Origin: Desulfobacula sp.
GTDB lineage: Bacteria; Desulfobacterota; Desulfobacteria; Desulfobacterales; Desulfobacteraceae
Assembly: GCF_021107415.1 (NCBI RefSeq)
Contig: NZ_JAIOSW010000287.1
Coordinates: 1 to 13,725 of the forward strand
Reading direction: 5' to 3'
Length of the DNA: 13,725 nt
Both the position numbers and the translations under genes were made by a program. The notes beneath the pieces are model-generated. The model did no database searches. It was not told the origin of the DNA and saw only the letters and a program-made list of their open reading frames with translations. Within the stretch, counting starts at the first letter, position 1. Each line of letters opens with the position of its first letter. Shown piece by piece: positions 1 through 6,888 of this stretch.

Positions 1-57
1 AAGTTTTTGAGCCGTATCGATTTTCAATGTCGGCAGATGATTAAACCGGTTCATCAT
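1..57 (-). CDS. soxA: Sarcosine oxidase alpha subunit, N-terminal fragment (runs off the window)
   Basis: Only the first 19 codons are inside the window; the gene continues beyond base 1. The visible peptide starts MMNRFNHLPTLKID, which resembles the usual SoxA N-terminus (a short polar stretch, then N-x-L-P-x-x-x-x-I-D). The start is an ATGATG pair at 57-52. The first ATG overlaps the soxD stop as ATGA and the second overlaps it as TGATG, so either gives translational coupling. The gene order soxB-soxD-soxA is the canonical order of heterotetrameric sarcosine oxidase operons. In that family the alpha subunit binds NAD and tetrahydrofolate and houses the channel delivering methylene groups to folate. 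The call rests mainly on position and the short N-terminal match. Confidence 0.8.
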   Translation of the reverse strand, partial: MMNRFNHLPTLKIDTAQKL

Positions 58-344
58 TTTTGCCCTCCTGATTTTACCTTAGGCACTTGTTTGCCATCTT
101 TGACTTCTTTTTCAAGATTCGTGGTCGTATCCCGGTGGATCTTAAACCATGATCCGCATCCGTCCTTGTGAAACCACCACTCCTTCTGGACACCTGCAAC
201 GCATTTATTCATATGCACGTATTCGCTCCAGGCTTCCGGTGTCAAATCCTTTTCATCAGGTCTCGGACCCTTTTCCTCTCCGCCGAATCTGAATTCATAT
301 CCATTTCTTTTCCCGCAAATTGGACATGTGATTGTTAATGCCAT
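54..344 (-). CDS. soxD: Sarcosine oxidase delta subunit (zinc-binding)
   Basis: This 96-residue protein is the usual length for the delta subunit of heterotetrameric sarcosine oxidase, a small structural subunit with one zinc ion. The zinc ligands are visible: C7 and C10 in the N-terminal CPIC knuckle, and H59 and C63 in WWFHKDGCGSWF. Conserved family features also present are the FGGEE segment (20-24) and the W-x-x-Y-x-H-x-N motif around residues 39-46. The start has a good Shine-Dalgarno sequence, AGGAG, overlapping the TAA stop of soxB 11 bp upstream. The stop overlaps the soxA start. The C-terminal tail beyond residue 80 is lysine-rich and unconserved. The gene should be cotranscribed with soxB and soxA. 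Confidence 0.95.
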   Translation of the reverse strand: MALTITCPICGKRNGYEFRFGGEEKGPRPDEKDLTPEAWSEYVHMNKCVAGVQKEWWFHKDGCGSWFKIHRDTTTNLEKEVKDGKQVPKVKSGGQK

Positions 345-355
345 CTTCTTTCTCC

Positions 356-1579
356 TTAATTATCCGGGCTGTAATTCACAAGCGCTGCGGTTTCACCCAT
401 GAGCTTGTGCTCCTGGTATCGTTTGTAAGCAAAGGGTTTCAACATGTCAGGACAGTGGTTGGTTGCCATAAATTCGGCCATGTATTTACCAACTGCAGAG
501 CAGGATTTAAATCCAAAATACCCCCAGCCGCAGTCCATGAAAAAGCCTTCGACCTGTTCGTTACCATCCATAATGGGCGCCATATCCGGTGTCATATCGG
601 CCAATCCGCCCCAGATTCTCATAAAGCGGACACCTCTTAGACAAGGTAGAAATTCAGAAAGCGCTTCAGCTTGATGCTTGATGTAGTGAGCCGTGTTCAA
701 TGTCGTATAGTTTGGCCATGGATCCATGTGAGCACCGGTGGCAATTTCACCTTTCAGTGTCTGGTTGGCATAGCAGTGGTATGCCCCTGATGAGACAACA
801 TGATCCAGCACCGGTTTTAAGGGCTGGGTGACCATTGCCTGGATAGTCAAAACACTGATGGGCAGTTTAATTCCCAGCATGTCATAAATCAGTGCGGCTG
901 AATATCCACCTGCTGAAATCAGTACCTGTTTTGTGTTAATGGTACCGCGGCTGGTGGTCACAGAGGTTACCTTGCCGTTTTTAGTGCCGATTCCCAAGGC
1001 TTCTGTCTGCTGATGGATCTCAACACCTTTCTGGGCTGCGCCCCTGGCAAGTCCCCAGACCACGGCATCATGACGGACAACGCCGCCCGGCGGATGAAAC
1101 ATGGCCCCGTGAATAGGAAATGTAATATCCTCTGAAATATTCAAAGCCGGCACCAGTTCTTTGGCTTCTTTTGCATCAATAAGATGACTTTCCACCCCAT
1201 GAAACTGGGCTGTGGCAATGGTCATCCGCGCCGCCTTCATGGCAGCTTCAGAGTGCATTAAATTCAGATTCCCGCAATTATTAAACATTAAATTGTAATT
1301 CAGGTCCTTTGTCAGAACCGGCCAGAGATCAAGAGCTTCCTTGTAAAGGGGGACGTTATACTGGGTCCGCTGATTGGCGCGGACAATGGCCGTATTTCGA
1401 CCCGCACCACCAAATCCGATATAATTTTTTTCTATAATCGCAATATCGGTAATGCCATGTTCCTTTGCAAGATAATAGGCTGTTGCCAGACTGTGAAGTC
1501 CGCCTCCAATGATCACCACGTCATAACTTGATTTAAGCTTGGTCTTTTTGCCCCACATGGGTTTGCTTTTAAAAATCAT
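356..1579 (-). CDS. soxB: Sarcosine oxidase beta subunit (FAD/FMN flavoprotein)
   Basis: This 407-residue protein is a DAO-superfamily amine oxidase matching the beta subunit of heterotetrameric sarcosine oxidase, which oxidatively demethylates sarcosine to glycine. In the known enzyme the methyl carbon goes to tetrahydrofolate and oxygen is reduced to H2O2. The N-terminal dinucleotide fold is YDVVIIGGG (19-27) followed by a long ATAYYLAKEHG helix and an acidic E50 closing strand 2. H170 in the RHDAVVWG motif corresponds to the histidine that carries covalent FMN in this subunit. The C-terminal FMDCGWGYFGFK segment is the typical second flavin-contact region. An oddity is Ser30 at the third glycine of GxGxxG (usually HGLA, here HSLA). 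The start is supported by a purine-rich AAGAGAAG ribosome site. It is the first gene of the operon, read away from the divergent regulator. Confidence 0.93.
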   Translation of the reverse strand: MIFKSKPMWGKKTKLKSSYDVVIIGGGLHSLATAYYLAKEHGITDIAIIEKNYIGFGGAGRNTAIVRANQRTQYNVPLYKEALDLWPVLTKDLNYNLMFNNCGNLNLMHSEAAMKAARMTIATAQFHGVESHLIDAKEAKELVPALNISEDITFPIHGAMFHPPGGVVRHDAVVWGLARGAAQKGVEIHQQTEALGIGTKNGKVTSVTTSRGTINTKQVLISAGGYSAALIYDMLGIKLPISVLTIQAMVTQPLKPVLDHVVSSGAYHCYANQTLKGEIATGAHMDPWPNYTTLNTAHYIKHQAEALSEFLPCLRGVRFMRIWGGLADMTPDMAPIMDGNEQVEGFFMDCGWGYFGFKSCSAVGKYMAEFMATNHCPDMLKPFAYKRYQEHKLMGETAALVNYSPDN

Positions 1580-1629
1580 TGGTCTTCTCTTAAAGTTTTG
1601 GGTTTATATTATTTTATTCCCTATTGCTG

Positions 1630-1658
1630 CGAATACATTACGAAAGAAATCATGTCAA
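1630..1658 (-). promoter_or_regulatory. Candidate sigma-70 promoter of the sox operon
   Basis: On the minus strand a perfect TTGACA (1658-1653) is followed after 17 nt by TATTCG (1635-1630). The -35 is a full consensus match but the -10 is poor (3/6), so the promoter probably needs an activator or is weak. It lies about 50 bp upstream of the soxB start. Confidence 0.35.
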
Positions 1659-1698
1659 GCGTTTTATTTCAAAATGATGGTTTTTCTTTCATATCCAC

Positions 1699-1727
1699 TT
1701 GACAAACTTTTAATCTTGTTATAAATT
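1699..1727 (+). promoter_or_regulatory. Candidate sigma-70 promoter of the RpiR-family regulator
   Basis: On the plus strand TTGACA (1699-1704), a 17-nt spacer and TAAATT (1722-1727; 4/6) lie about 75 bp upstream of the regulator start. The same heptamer, CTTGACA, forms the -35 of the divergent minus-strand promoter, so the two promoters sit back to back with a 40-bp AT-rich interval between the -35 boxes. That interval is where a shared operator would be expected. The rest of the 225-bp gap (1580-1804) shows only AT-rich, low-complexity dyads. Confidence 0.45.
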
Positions 1728-1804
1728 TTTTTAAATTTAGAGAGTTACAATGATAAAAATGATTCAATTACTTTGACAATATAAATGGGAAAAGACAATA
1801 TATA

Positions 1805-2680
1805 ATGAATGATCCCGCAACACACCCTGTAATAAACGATATTTCAAACAAACTGGATTCCCTGACACCCAAAGCCCAGACATTAGGAACCTATATCATG
1901 CAGAATCCTTCCAAGGCTGTTTTCATGACCACAAAAGAACTGGCAGAAACCTGCGGGATCAGTGAAGCCACAGTGGTCCGGTTTGTCAGTACCCTTGGAT
2001 ATAAGGGATATTCAGACTTTCAGGAGGCATTAAAGGATTTTGTCAACACAGGCCTTTCTCTTCCTGAAAGAGCAGCCATCAAAGGCATTAAAGAACCCGG
2101 AGCAGACAGACTTCACAGGGGTATCTTAGAAGAATTAAACAACCTTAAATATTTGTATGAAAATATTAATGTCGAAACCATGAATGAGTTTGTTGACCTT
2201 CTGGCTAAAAGCCATACCGTCTATGTGATTGGCTCAAGACTATCCTATACATTTGCTTATTATCTGGGCTGGTCTTTGACCAAGATCAGAAAAGGAGTTC
2301 ACATTCTTAAAGGCAGTGACAGTACATCAATGGATATGCTCACCAATGCTCATCCCAACTGCCTGGTAATCCTGATGGCCTCTTCCCGATATCCCAATGA
2401 GTTGATCAAGTTAAGCAAGATGATCCGCCGCAGCAGTCACACATTATTAACCATGACAGACAGCAGTATCTGCCCGGTAATCGGGTTTGCCAACTTGTCC
2501 CTTGTGGTTCCGGCAAGATCCATCCCGTTCATCGGCAATGTATCGGGCATGCTGGCCGTCATCCAGTTCATTGTCCAGGAACTGGCCAATAGAAAAGGAG
2601 AGGACCTGATTAAATACCAGAAGCAGCTGGAGCAGGTTTATCTGGAAAATGATATCCTGTTTAATCTTGAACCCATATAA
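1805..2680 (+). CDS. MurR/RpiR-family transcriptional regulator (HTH + SIS domain)
   Basis: This 291-residue protein has the standard RpiR-family architecture. An N-terminal helix-turn-helix domain covers roughly residues 8-85, with recognition region TTKELAETCGISEATVVRF and the family-typical LGYKGYSDFQEAL. A C-terminal SIS domain covers about 120-265, with the strand-loop VYVIGSRLSY at 139-148, where sugar-phosphate ligands bind in characterised members. The start is the first in-frame ATG after a stop, and GGGAAAAG lies about 10 bp upstream. It is divergent from soxBDA and therefore the natural candidate for its regulator. RpiR proteins often control sugar-phosphate genes, but members next to amine and betaine catabolism genes occur; the effector here is unknown. 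It probably forms a two-gene unit with the downstream deacylase. Confidence 0.88.
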   Translation: MNDPATHPVINDISNKLDSLTPKAQTLGTYIMQNPSKAVFMTTKELAETCGISEATVVRFVSTLGYKGYSDFQEALKDFVNTGLSLPERAAIKGIKEPGADRLHRGILEELNNLKYLYENINVETMNEFVDLLAKSHTVYVIGSRLSYTFAYYLGWSLTKIRKGVHILKGSDSTSMDMLTNAHPNCLVILMASSRYPNELIKLSKMIRRSSHTLLTMTDSSICPVIGFANLSLVVPARSIPFIGNVSGMLAVIQFIVQELANRKGEDLIKYQKQLEQVYLENDILFNLEPI

Positions 2681-2699
2681 TATGAAAAGAGAGGAAAAT

Positions 2700-3188
2700 A
2701 TGTTGCAAACCCAGGAAGAACTGCTCAATGTACTGACTCAAATCGGCATTGAATACACAAATCATGAACATCCGGCCGTGTATACGGTTGAAGAAGCAGA
2801 CCTGCACCATAAAGGCATTGATGGCGCCCACAGTAAAAATTTGTTTTTCAAGGATAAAAAGAAAAATTTGTTTTTAGTGGTCACCCTTTCCGACAAGTCG
2901 ATTATCATCAAAGAAACGGCAAAAAAAATCGGTGCCAAAAGTCCGTCCTTTGGCAAGCCTGACCTTTTGGCCGAAGTGTTAGGCGTCATTCCGGGAGCCG
3001 TGACTCCCTTTGCCATAATCAATGATGAAAATCATAGGGTCAAAGTGGTGCTGGACAAAGAAATGATGGAAAATGAACTTTTAAACTTTCATCCCCTGGA
3101 AAATACGGCAACCACCACCATTGCATCAAAAGACCTGGTGAAATTCATGGAACACTGCAACCAGGAGTTTGAAATCATCAGATTATAA
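2700..3188 (+). CDS. YbaK/ProXp-ala (PrdX)-type aminoacyl-tRNA deacylase
   Basis: This 162-residue protein belongs to the free-standing INS/YbaK editing superfamily and fits the ProXp-ala/PrdX branch, which hydrolyses Ala-tRNA(Pro) in the cytoplasm. The motifs seen are H44-S-K46-N-L-F with the conserved catalytic-site lysine, the strand LFLVV (57-61), G95-V-I-P-G-A-V-T-P-F104, and H131-P-L-x-N-x-x-T near the C-terminus. The family is usually about 160-170 residues, so the gene is intact. The ATG at 2700 is chosen because GAGG lies 5 bp upstream; an in-frame ATG at 2682 would add MKREEN but has no good ribosome site. It follows the RpiR gene by 19 bp and is likely cotranscribed. Its tRNA substrate cannot be read from sequence alone. 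Confidence 0.88.
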   Translation: MLQTQEELLNVLTQIGIEYTNHEHPAVYTVEEADLHHKGIDGAHSKNLFFKDKKKNLFLVVTLSDKSIIIKETAKKIGAKSPSFGKPDLLAEVLGVIPGAVTPFAIINDENHRVKVVLDKEMMENELLNFHPLENTATTTIASKDLVKFMEHCNQEFEIIRL

Positions 3189-3255
3189 CAGACATATCTT
3201 CAAAATAATTGCATTTTTCTTGACATAATGCCCTGTAGCAGATACGGGAAAGATT

Positions 3256-6060
3256 ATGGGGAAAAAAATCAATTTTATCAAATTCATTCAATTGTGGGGA
3301 ATTATTCTCCTGATTGTAGTTGGTGCTATTATCATTGTTCTTGATATTATCGTCTCCTATCGGGATTTCTATGTCCAGGCAGACCAGATTCGCGCCGATT
3401 ACATTGTTCAACAGAAAAGGGTGATCAAGCAGGAAGTTGATCGTGTTGTTGCTATGATTAACCATGAAAAAGCCAAAAGTGAAACAATCACAAAAGAGAA
3501 GATTAAATCCAGAGTCTATGAAGCCTATGCCATTGCCCAACACATCTATCAGCAGAATAAGACCGCCAAAACCAAGGCTGAAATCAAGCAGATGATCCTC
3601 GATGCCTTACGGCCCATTCGTTTTGCCGACAAAAGTGGCTACTATTTCGCCACCCGTCTGGATGGCGTTGAGATACTCTTTGCCGACAAACCGGAACTGG
3701 AAGGAGAGAACCTGCTGAATTTACAGGATACTCATGGCCAGTATGTCATTAAAGAAATGATTGAAATCGTGCGGCAATCCCGCGAAGGCTTTTATGAATA
3801 TTATTGGACAAAACCGAATGCAAAAGGCAGGAATTTTAAAAAAATATCTTTTGTCAAGCGATTTGAACCATTTGACTGGTTTATCGGCACCGGCTTGTAT
3901 GTTGATGATGTTGAGATGTCGATCAAAAAAAAAATAATGGGGCAGATTAATAAAATCCGTTTTGGCATCAACGGCTATATCTTTGTTGATACCTGGCAGG
4001 GAATTTCATTGGCCCACGGCCTCCAGCCGGATCTAATCGGTACCAATATGTGGGAGACCGAAGACAGCAGGGGTAACAAAACCACTCAGATGCTGGTCGC
4101 TGCATCAAAAAAAGAGGAGGGTGGCTATGTCTCGTACTGGTGGAGAAAATCATCTACTATCAAGGAAAGCCCAAAAATTGCCTATACAAAAAGTATCCCG
4201 GATTGGGAAATCCTTGTTGGTACCGGCGCCTATCTTGATGATGTGGAAATAGATATTGCCCTGATGCACACTAAATTAAACAATCAAATCAAAACGAAAA
4301 TGTTCTCTTTTGCTCTGATTGTGATCGGGGTAATCGTTTTTGTTCTTTTTTTCTTCAATCGTTTGACCCACAGAATCAAAAACGATTTCAATCTCTTTGT
4401 CTCATTTTTTAACCGGGCAGCCTACTCTGATGAAGCAATCAATCGGGACAAAGTTCACTTTGTTGAACTTGACCGGATGGCGCAAAACGCAAACCAGATG
4501 CTGCGGGACAAAATCCTTGCCCGGCAAGAGCTTATGGATGAAAGGGAACAGCTAAAGCAAAGCGAACACTTTTTAAACAGCATATTCGAAAGCATCCAGG
4601 ATGGTATAAGTGTCCTGAACCCCGACCTCACCATCCGTCATACGAATGGAGTCATGAAAAAATGGTATGCCCTAGATCTTCCCCTGGAAGGAAAAAAATG
4701 TTTCACATGCTATCAAAATATCGATGAGCCGTGTGATCCCTGTCCGACGCTGCGCTGTCTCGAAAGCGAACGGATGGAAATGGATATCATACCCGGTCCC
4801 CCGGAATCTGATGAGGTGAAGTGGGTTGAGCTTTACAGCTATCCGATAAAAAATGCTGAAAGTGGTGAAATCACCGGTATTGTTGAATTTGTCAGAGACA
4901 TCACCAAACAGAAAAAGACCGAAGAAGAATTGCAGAAAATGGAAAAACTCAAAAGCGTTGGTACTTTAGCCGGCGGCATTGCCCATGATTTTAATAATAT
5001 TCTCATGGGACTCTTCGGTAATATTTCCCTTGCCAAAGAAGACCTGAACCAGGAGCATCCGGCTTTCAAGGCCCTTGAAGGAGCGGAAAGCTCCATGAAC
5101 CGGGCAACCCGCCTGACCCGGCAGTTACTCACCTTTGCCAGGGGCGGTGAGCCGGTTAAAAAGAATGTCACCCTTGGCACGCTGGTCGAAGAGGTCGTCC
5201 GTTTTGACCTTTCCGGCAGCAATGTCAAACCGGTTTTTGAGCAGGTCGCCGATCTGTGGTTGGCTGACGTGGATAAAGGACAGATACAACAGGTCTTTTC
5301 CAACCTGACAATCAATGCCAACCAGGCAATGCCCGATGGCGGCAATCTCTACATCATCCTGAAGAATGAGGAACTCTTCGACAAAACCCTGGCGGGTCTC
5401 AACCCTGGAAAATATATCAAGGTCATAGTCCGGGATGAGGGTGCCGGGATTGAACAAAAATATCTTGAGCGAATATTCGACCCCTATTTTACCACCAAGC
5501 AGACGGGCAGCGGTTTGGGACTGGCTACTGTTTATTCGATTGTTAACAAACATGGCGGCCGCATAAGCGTTGATTCCAAACTCGGCCAGGGGTCGATCTT
5601 CACCCTTTATCTGCCCGCTTCCGAGGCACGCCAACTGCCTCAAACCGGGCCGGTGGCAGCCAAATCCTCATCCTTGCTGCAAAGTGCCAGAGTCCTTATC
5701 ATGGATGATGAGAAAATGATCTGTGACGTGGCCTCGAAGATGCTGGAAAAAAGCGGATACGAGGTTAAAGCAGTGGAAGACGGCCGGCAGGCCATTGTGA
5801 TGTACCAGCAGGCACTGGCTTCCAAAAGGCCTTTTGATGTCGTGATTATGGATCTGACCATCCCCGGTGGCATGGGCGGGGAAGAGGCCATAAGGGAAAT
5901 TCTGGCCTTTGATCCTGAAGTCAAAGCCATTGTTTCCAGTGGTTATGCTGACGACCGGATTATGGCAAATTATGCCGAATACGGCTTTAAGGATATTGTC
6001 TCAAAACCATACTCCATATGCCAACTGCGGGAGGTGTTGAACCGGGTTCTTAAAGGATAG
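3256..6060 (+). CDS. Hybrid sensor histidine kinase (tandem Cache, PAS, HisKA, HATPase, receiver)
   Basis: This 934-residue inner-membrane sensor kinase has TM1 at about 12-34. The periplasmic region contains two related Cache units (about 120-220 and 236-331) that both end in a GTGxYxDDVE motif, followed by TM2 at about 350-368. A PAS domain (about 437-550) carries a cysteine cluster (C482, C485, C493, C496, C501). The kinase core has the H-box GGIAHDFNN with phospho-acceptor H577, the N-box N687, G1 D727-E-G-A-G731, F-box FDPYFTTK (741-748) and G2 GSGLGLA (751-757). The C-terminal receiver has D817/D818, phospho-acceptor D866 and K917. No separate response regulator is adjacent, so the output partner is unknown. 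The ligand is probably a small carboxylate or amine, by family only. A TTGACA at 3220-3225 with a poor -10 may provide a promoter in the 67-bp gap upstream. Confidence 0.93.
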   Translation: MGKKINFIKFIQLWGIILLIVVGAIIIVLDIIVSYRDFYVQADQIRADYIVQQKRVIKQEVDRVVAMINHEKAKSETITKEKIKSRVYEAYAIAQHIYQQNKTAKTKAEIKQMILDALRPIRFADKSGYYFATRLDGVEILFADKPELEGENLLNLQDTHGQYVIKEMIEIVRQSREGFYEYYWTKPNAKGRNFKKISFVKRFEPFDWFIGTGLYVDDVEMSIKKKIMGQINKIRFGINGYIFVDTWQGISLAHGLQPDLIGTNMWETEDSRGNKTTQMLVAASKKEEGGYVSYWWRKSSTIKESPKIAYTKSIPDWEILVGTGAYLDDVEIDIALMHTKLNNQIKTKMFSFALIVIGVIVFVLFFFNRLTHRIKNDFNLFVSFFNRAAYSDEAINRDKVHFVELDRMAQNANQMLRDKILARQELMDEREQLKQSEHFLNSIFESIQDGISVLNPDLTIRHTNGVMKKWYALDLPLEGKKCFTCYQNIDEPCDPCPTLRCLESERMEMDIIPGPPESDEVKWVELYSYPIKNAESGEITGIVEFVRDITKQKKTEEELQKMEKLKSVGTLAGGIAHDFNNILMGLFGNISLAKEDLNQEHPAFKALEGAESSMNRATRLTRQLLTFARGGEPVKKNVTLGTLVEEVVRFDLSGSNVKPVFEQVADLWLADVDKGQIQQVFSNLTINANQAMPDGGNLYIILKNEELFDKTLAGLNPGKYIKVIVRDEGAGIEQKYLERIFDPYFTTKQTGSGLGLATVYSIVNKHGGRISVDSKLGQGSIFTLYLPASEARQLPQTGPVAAKSSSLLQSARVLIMDDEKMICDVASKMLEKSGYEVKAVEDGRQAIVMYQQALASKRPFDVVIMDLTIPGGMGGEEAIREILAFDPEVKAIVSSGYADDRIMANYAEYGFKDIVSKPYSICQLREVLNRVLKG

Positions 6061-6102
6061 CTTCTTTATATTAAAGAGCAAGCAAAGTCCAAAAAAAATT
6101 TA

Positions 6103-6696
6103 TTAATGGATGAAAACATCATCTCCTTGCCGGGTTAAACATAAGAATGTACCATTACCCGGATTGGCTATACTTGACAAAAGATATAAAGGGGTGGATG
6201 TATAGTGCGCAAGAGCAACCTTAATCGCCATCCAGTGTGAAACAACAAGAGTATTGTTATTCTTACCTTTGGAAAATATATATTCCAATTCCTCTACCAT
6301 TCTATGTTGCAGTTGCCGGAAGGTTTCCGCGCCGGATAAAACAAATGCATCAGGTTCTCCCCAAAACATCTTGTATTCATCCGGATGAGACTGTGCTGTT
6401 TCTTCACGTGTTCTGCCTTCCCAGTGCCCAAGATTGATCTCTCTTAGATTATTTGAAATGATGACTTCCAGTTTTCTGTCTTTTAATATTATGTCCAGTG
6501 TATCTCTTGCCCTTTTCAGGGGACTTACATATGCTTGATGAATCTCATATTGATCAAGTGATTTCTTTACATCATATGCCTGTTGTTTCCCAATTACAGT
6601 CAAAGGGGAGTTTTGATGACCTTGCAGACGATTTTGCTGATTCCATTCGGTTTCACCATGTCTTACAAGAAAAATATTTGTTTCTTTACACATCAT
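6103..6696 (-). CDS. Histidine phosphatase family protein (phosphoglycerate mutase superfamily)
   Basis: This 197-residue cytoplasmic protein (no signal peptide) has the full catalytic set of the branch-1 histidine phosphatase superfamily. R12-H13-G14-E15 provides the phospho-accepting histidine. N19 and RLQGHQNSPLT follow the family pattern, R62 lies in SPLKRARDT, E86 in LREINLGHWEG is the usual proton donor, and H154 lies in VVSHW. Length and motifs resemble GpmB/CobC/PhoE-like phosphatases; sequence alone does not separate a cofactor-dependent mutase from a phosphatase. It converges on the hybrid kinase (42-bp gap) and diverges from the pgt operon across 192 bp. The neighbourhood of a phosphoglycerate-type sensing system makes a phosphorylated C3 substrate conceivable, but this is inference. 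The ATGATG start has only a weak ribosome site. Confidence 0.9.
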   Translation of the reverse strand: MMCKETNIFLVRHGETEWNQQNRLQGHQNSPLTVIGKQQAYDVKKSLDQYEIHQAYVSPLKRARDTLDIILKDRKLEVIISNNLREINLGHWEGRTREETAQSHPDEYKMFWGEPDAFVLSGAETFRQLQHRMVEELEYIFSKGKNNNTLVVSHWMAIKVALAHYTSTPLYLLSSIANPGNGTFLCLTRQGDDVFIH

Positions 6697-6746
6697 TTAC
6701 AGCCCGACCAAAAGCATCTTATCACCCGACATTTTTATTATGGGTT

Positions 6747-6775
6747 TTTATATCGCTTGTCTTGTGACTGTGCAA
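6747..6775 (-). promoter_or_regulatory. Sigma-70-type promoter of the histidine phosphatase gene
   Basis: On the minus strand TTGCAC (6775-6770), an exact 17-nt spacer and TATAAA (6752-6747) lie about 50 bp upstream of the start codon. Both hexamers are close to consensus, so basal sigma-70 transcription is likely. A 5-bp dyad, TCTTG/CAAGA (6760-6777), overlaps the -35. Confidence 0.55.
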
Positions 6776-6835
6776 GAAAAATTTCAAGTAACCGGGCATG
6801 CGCATGAGAATAGCCATAAATATTTTTCACACCCA

Positions 6836-6860
6836 TAAAGTCACAGATTTCTTGACTTTA
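6836..6860. promoter_or_regulatory. Perfect 8-bp inverted repeat upstream of the pgt operon (candidate operator)
   Basis: The arms TAAAGTCA (6836-6843) and TGACTTTA (6853-6860) are exact reverse complements separated by 9 nt, giving a 25-bp dyad that ends 28 bp before the GTG start of the pgtC-like gene. No T-run follows, so it is more likely a protein-binding site or a 5'-leader hairpin than a terminator. The rest of the 192-bp divergent gap (6697-6888) also holds a 10-bp palindrome CATGCGCATG (6797-6806) and a TTATGGGT/ACCCATAA pair (6738-6745 and 6831-6838). No convincing plus-strand promoter was found. Confidence 0.45.
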
Positions 6861-6888
6861 GTTCTGAAAAATGTTTCTTTTTTAAAAA

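Noticed and set aside
1723..1738. AAATTT-TTTT-AAATTT dyad in the sox/rpiR gap as an operator
   Set aside because: It is made only of A and T in a very AT-rich stretch, so its symmetry is expected by chance and it overlaps the predicted -10.
1773..1806. TTGACA (1773-1778) with TATAAT (1801-1806) as the promoter of the RpiR gene
   Set aside because: The spacer is 22 nt and the TATAAT overlaps the start codon at 1805, so this pair cannot serve that gene.
6063..6077. TCTTTA-TAT-TAAAGA hairpin just after the hybrid kinase stop, as a terminator
   Set aside because: The stem is AT-only apart from one pair and is followed by purine-rich sequence, not a T-run. The A-run at 6091-6098 is too far away and not paired with a stem.
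6743..6756. GG-N10-GC spacing (GGTTTTTATATCGC) upstream of the pgtC-like gene, as a possible second sigma-54 promoter
   Set aside because: Only the GG/GC pair fits; the CAC of the -24 element and the TT of the -12 element are missing, and the site overlaps the -10 of a better minus-strand sigma-70 promoter.
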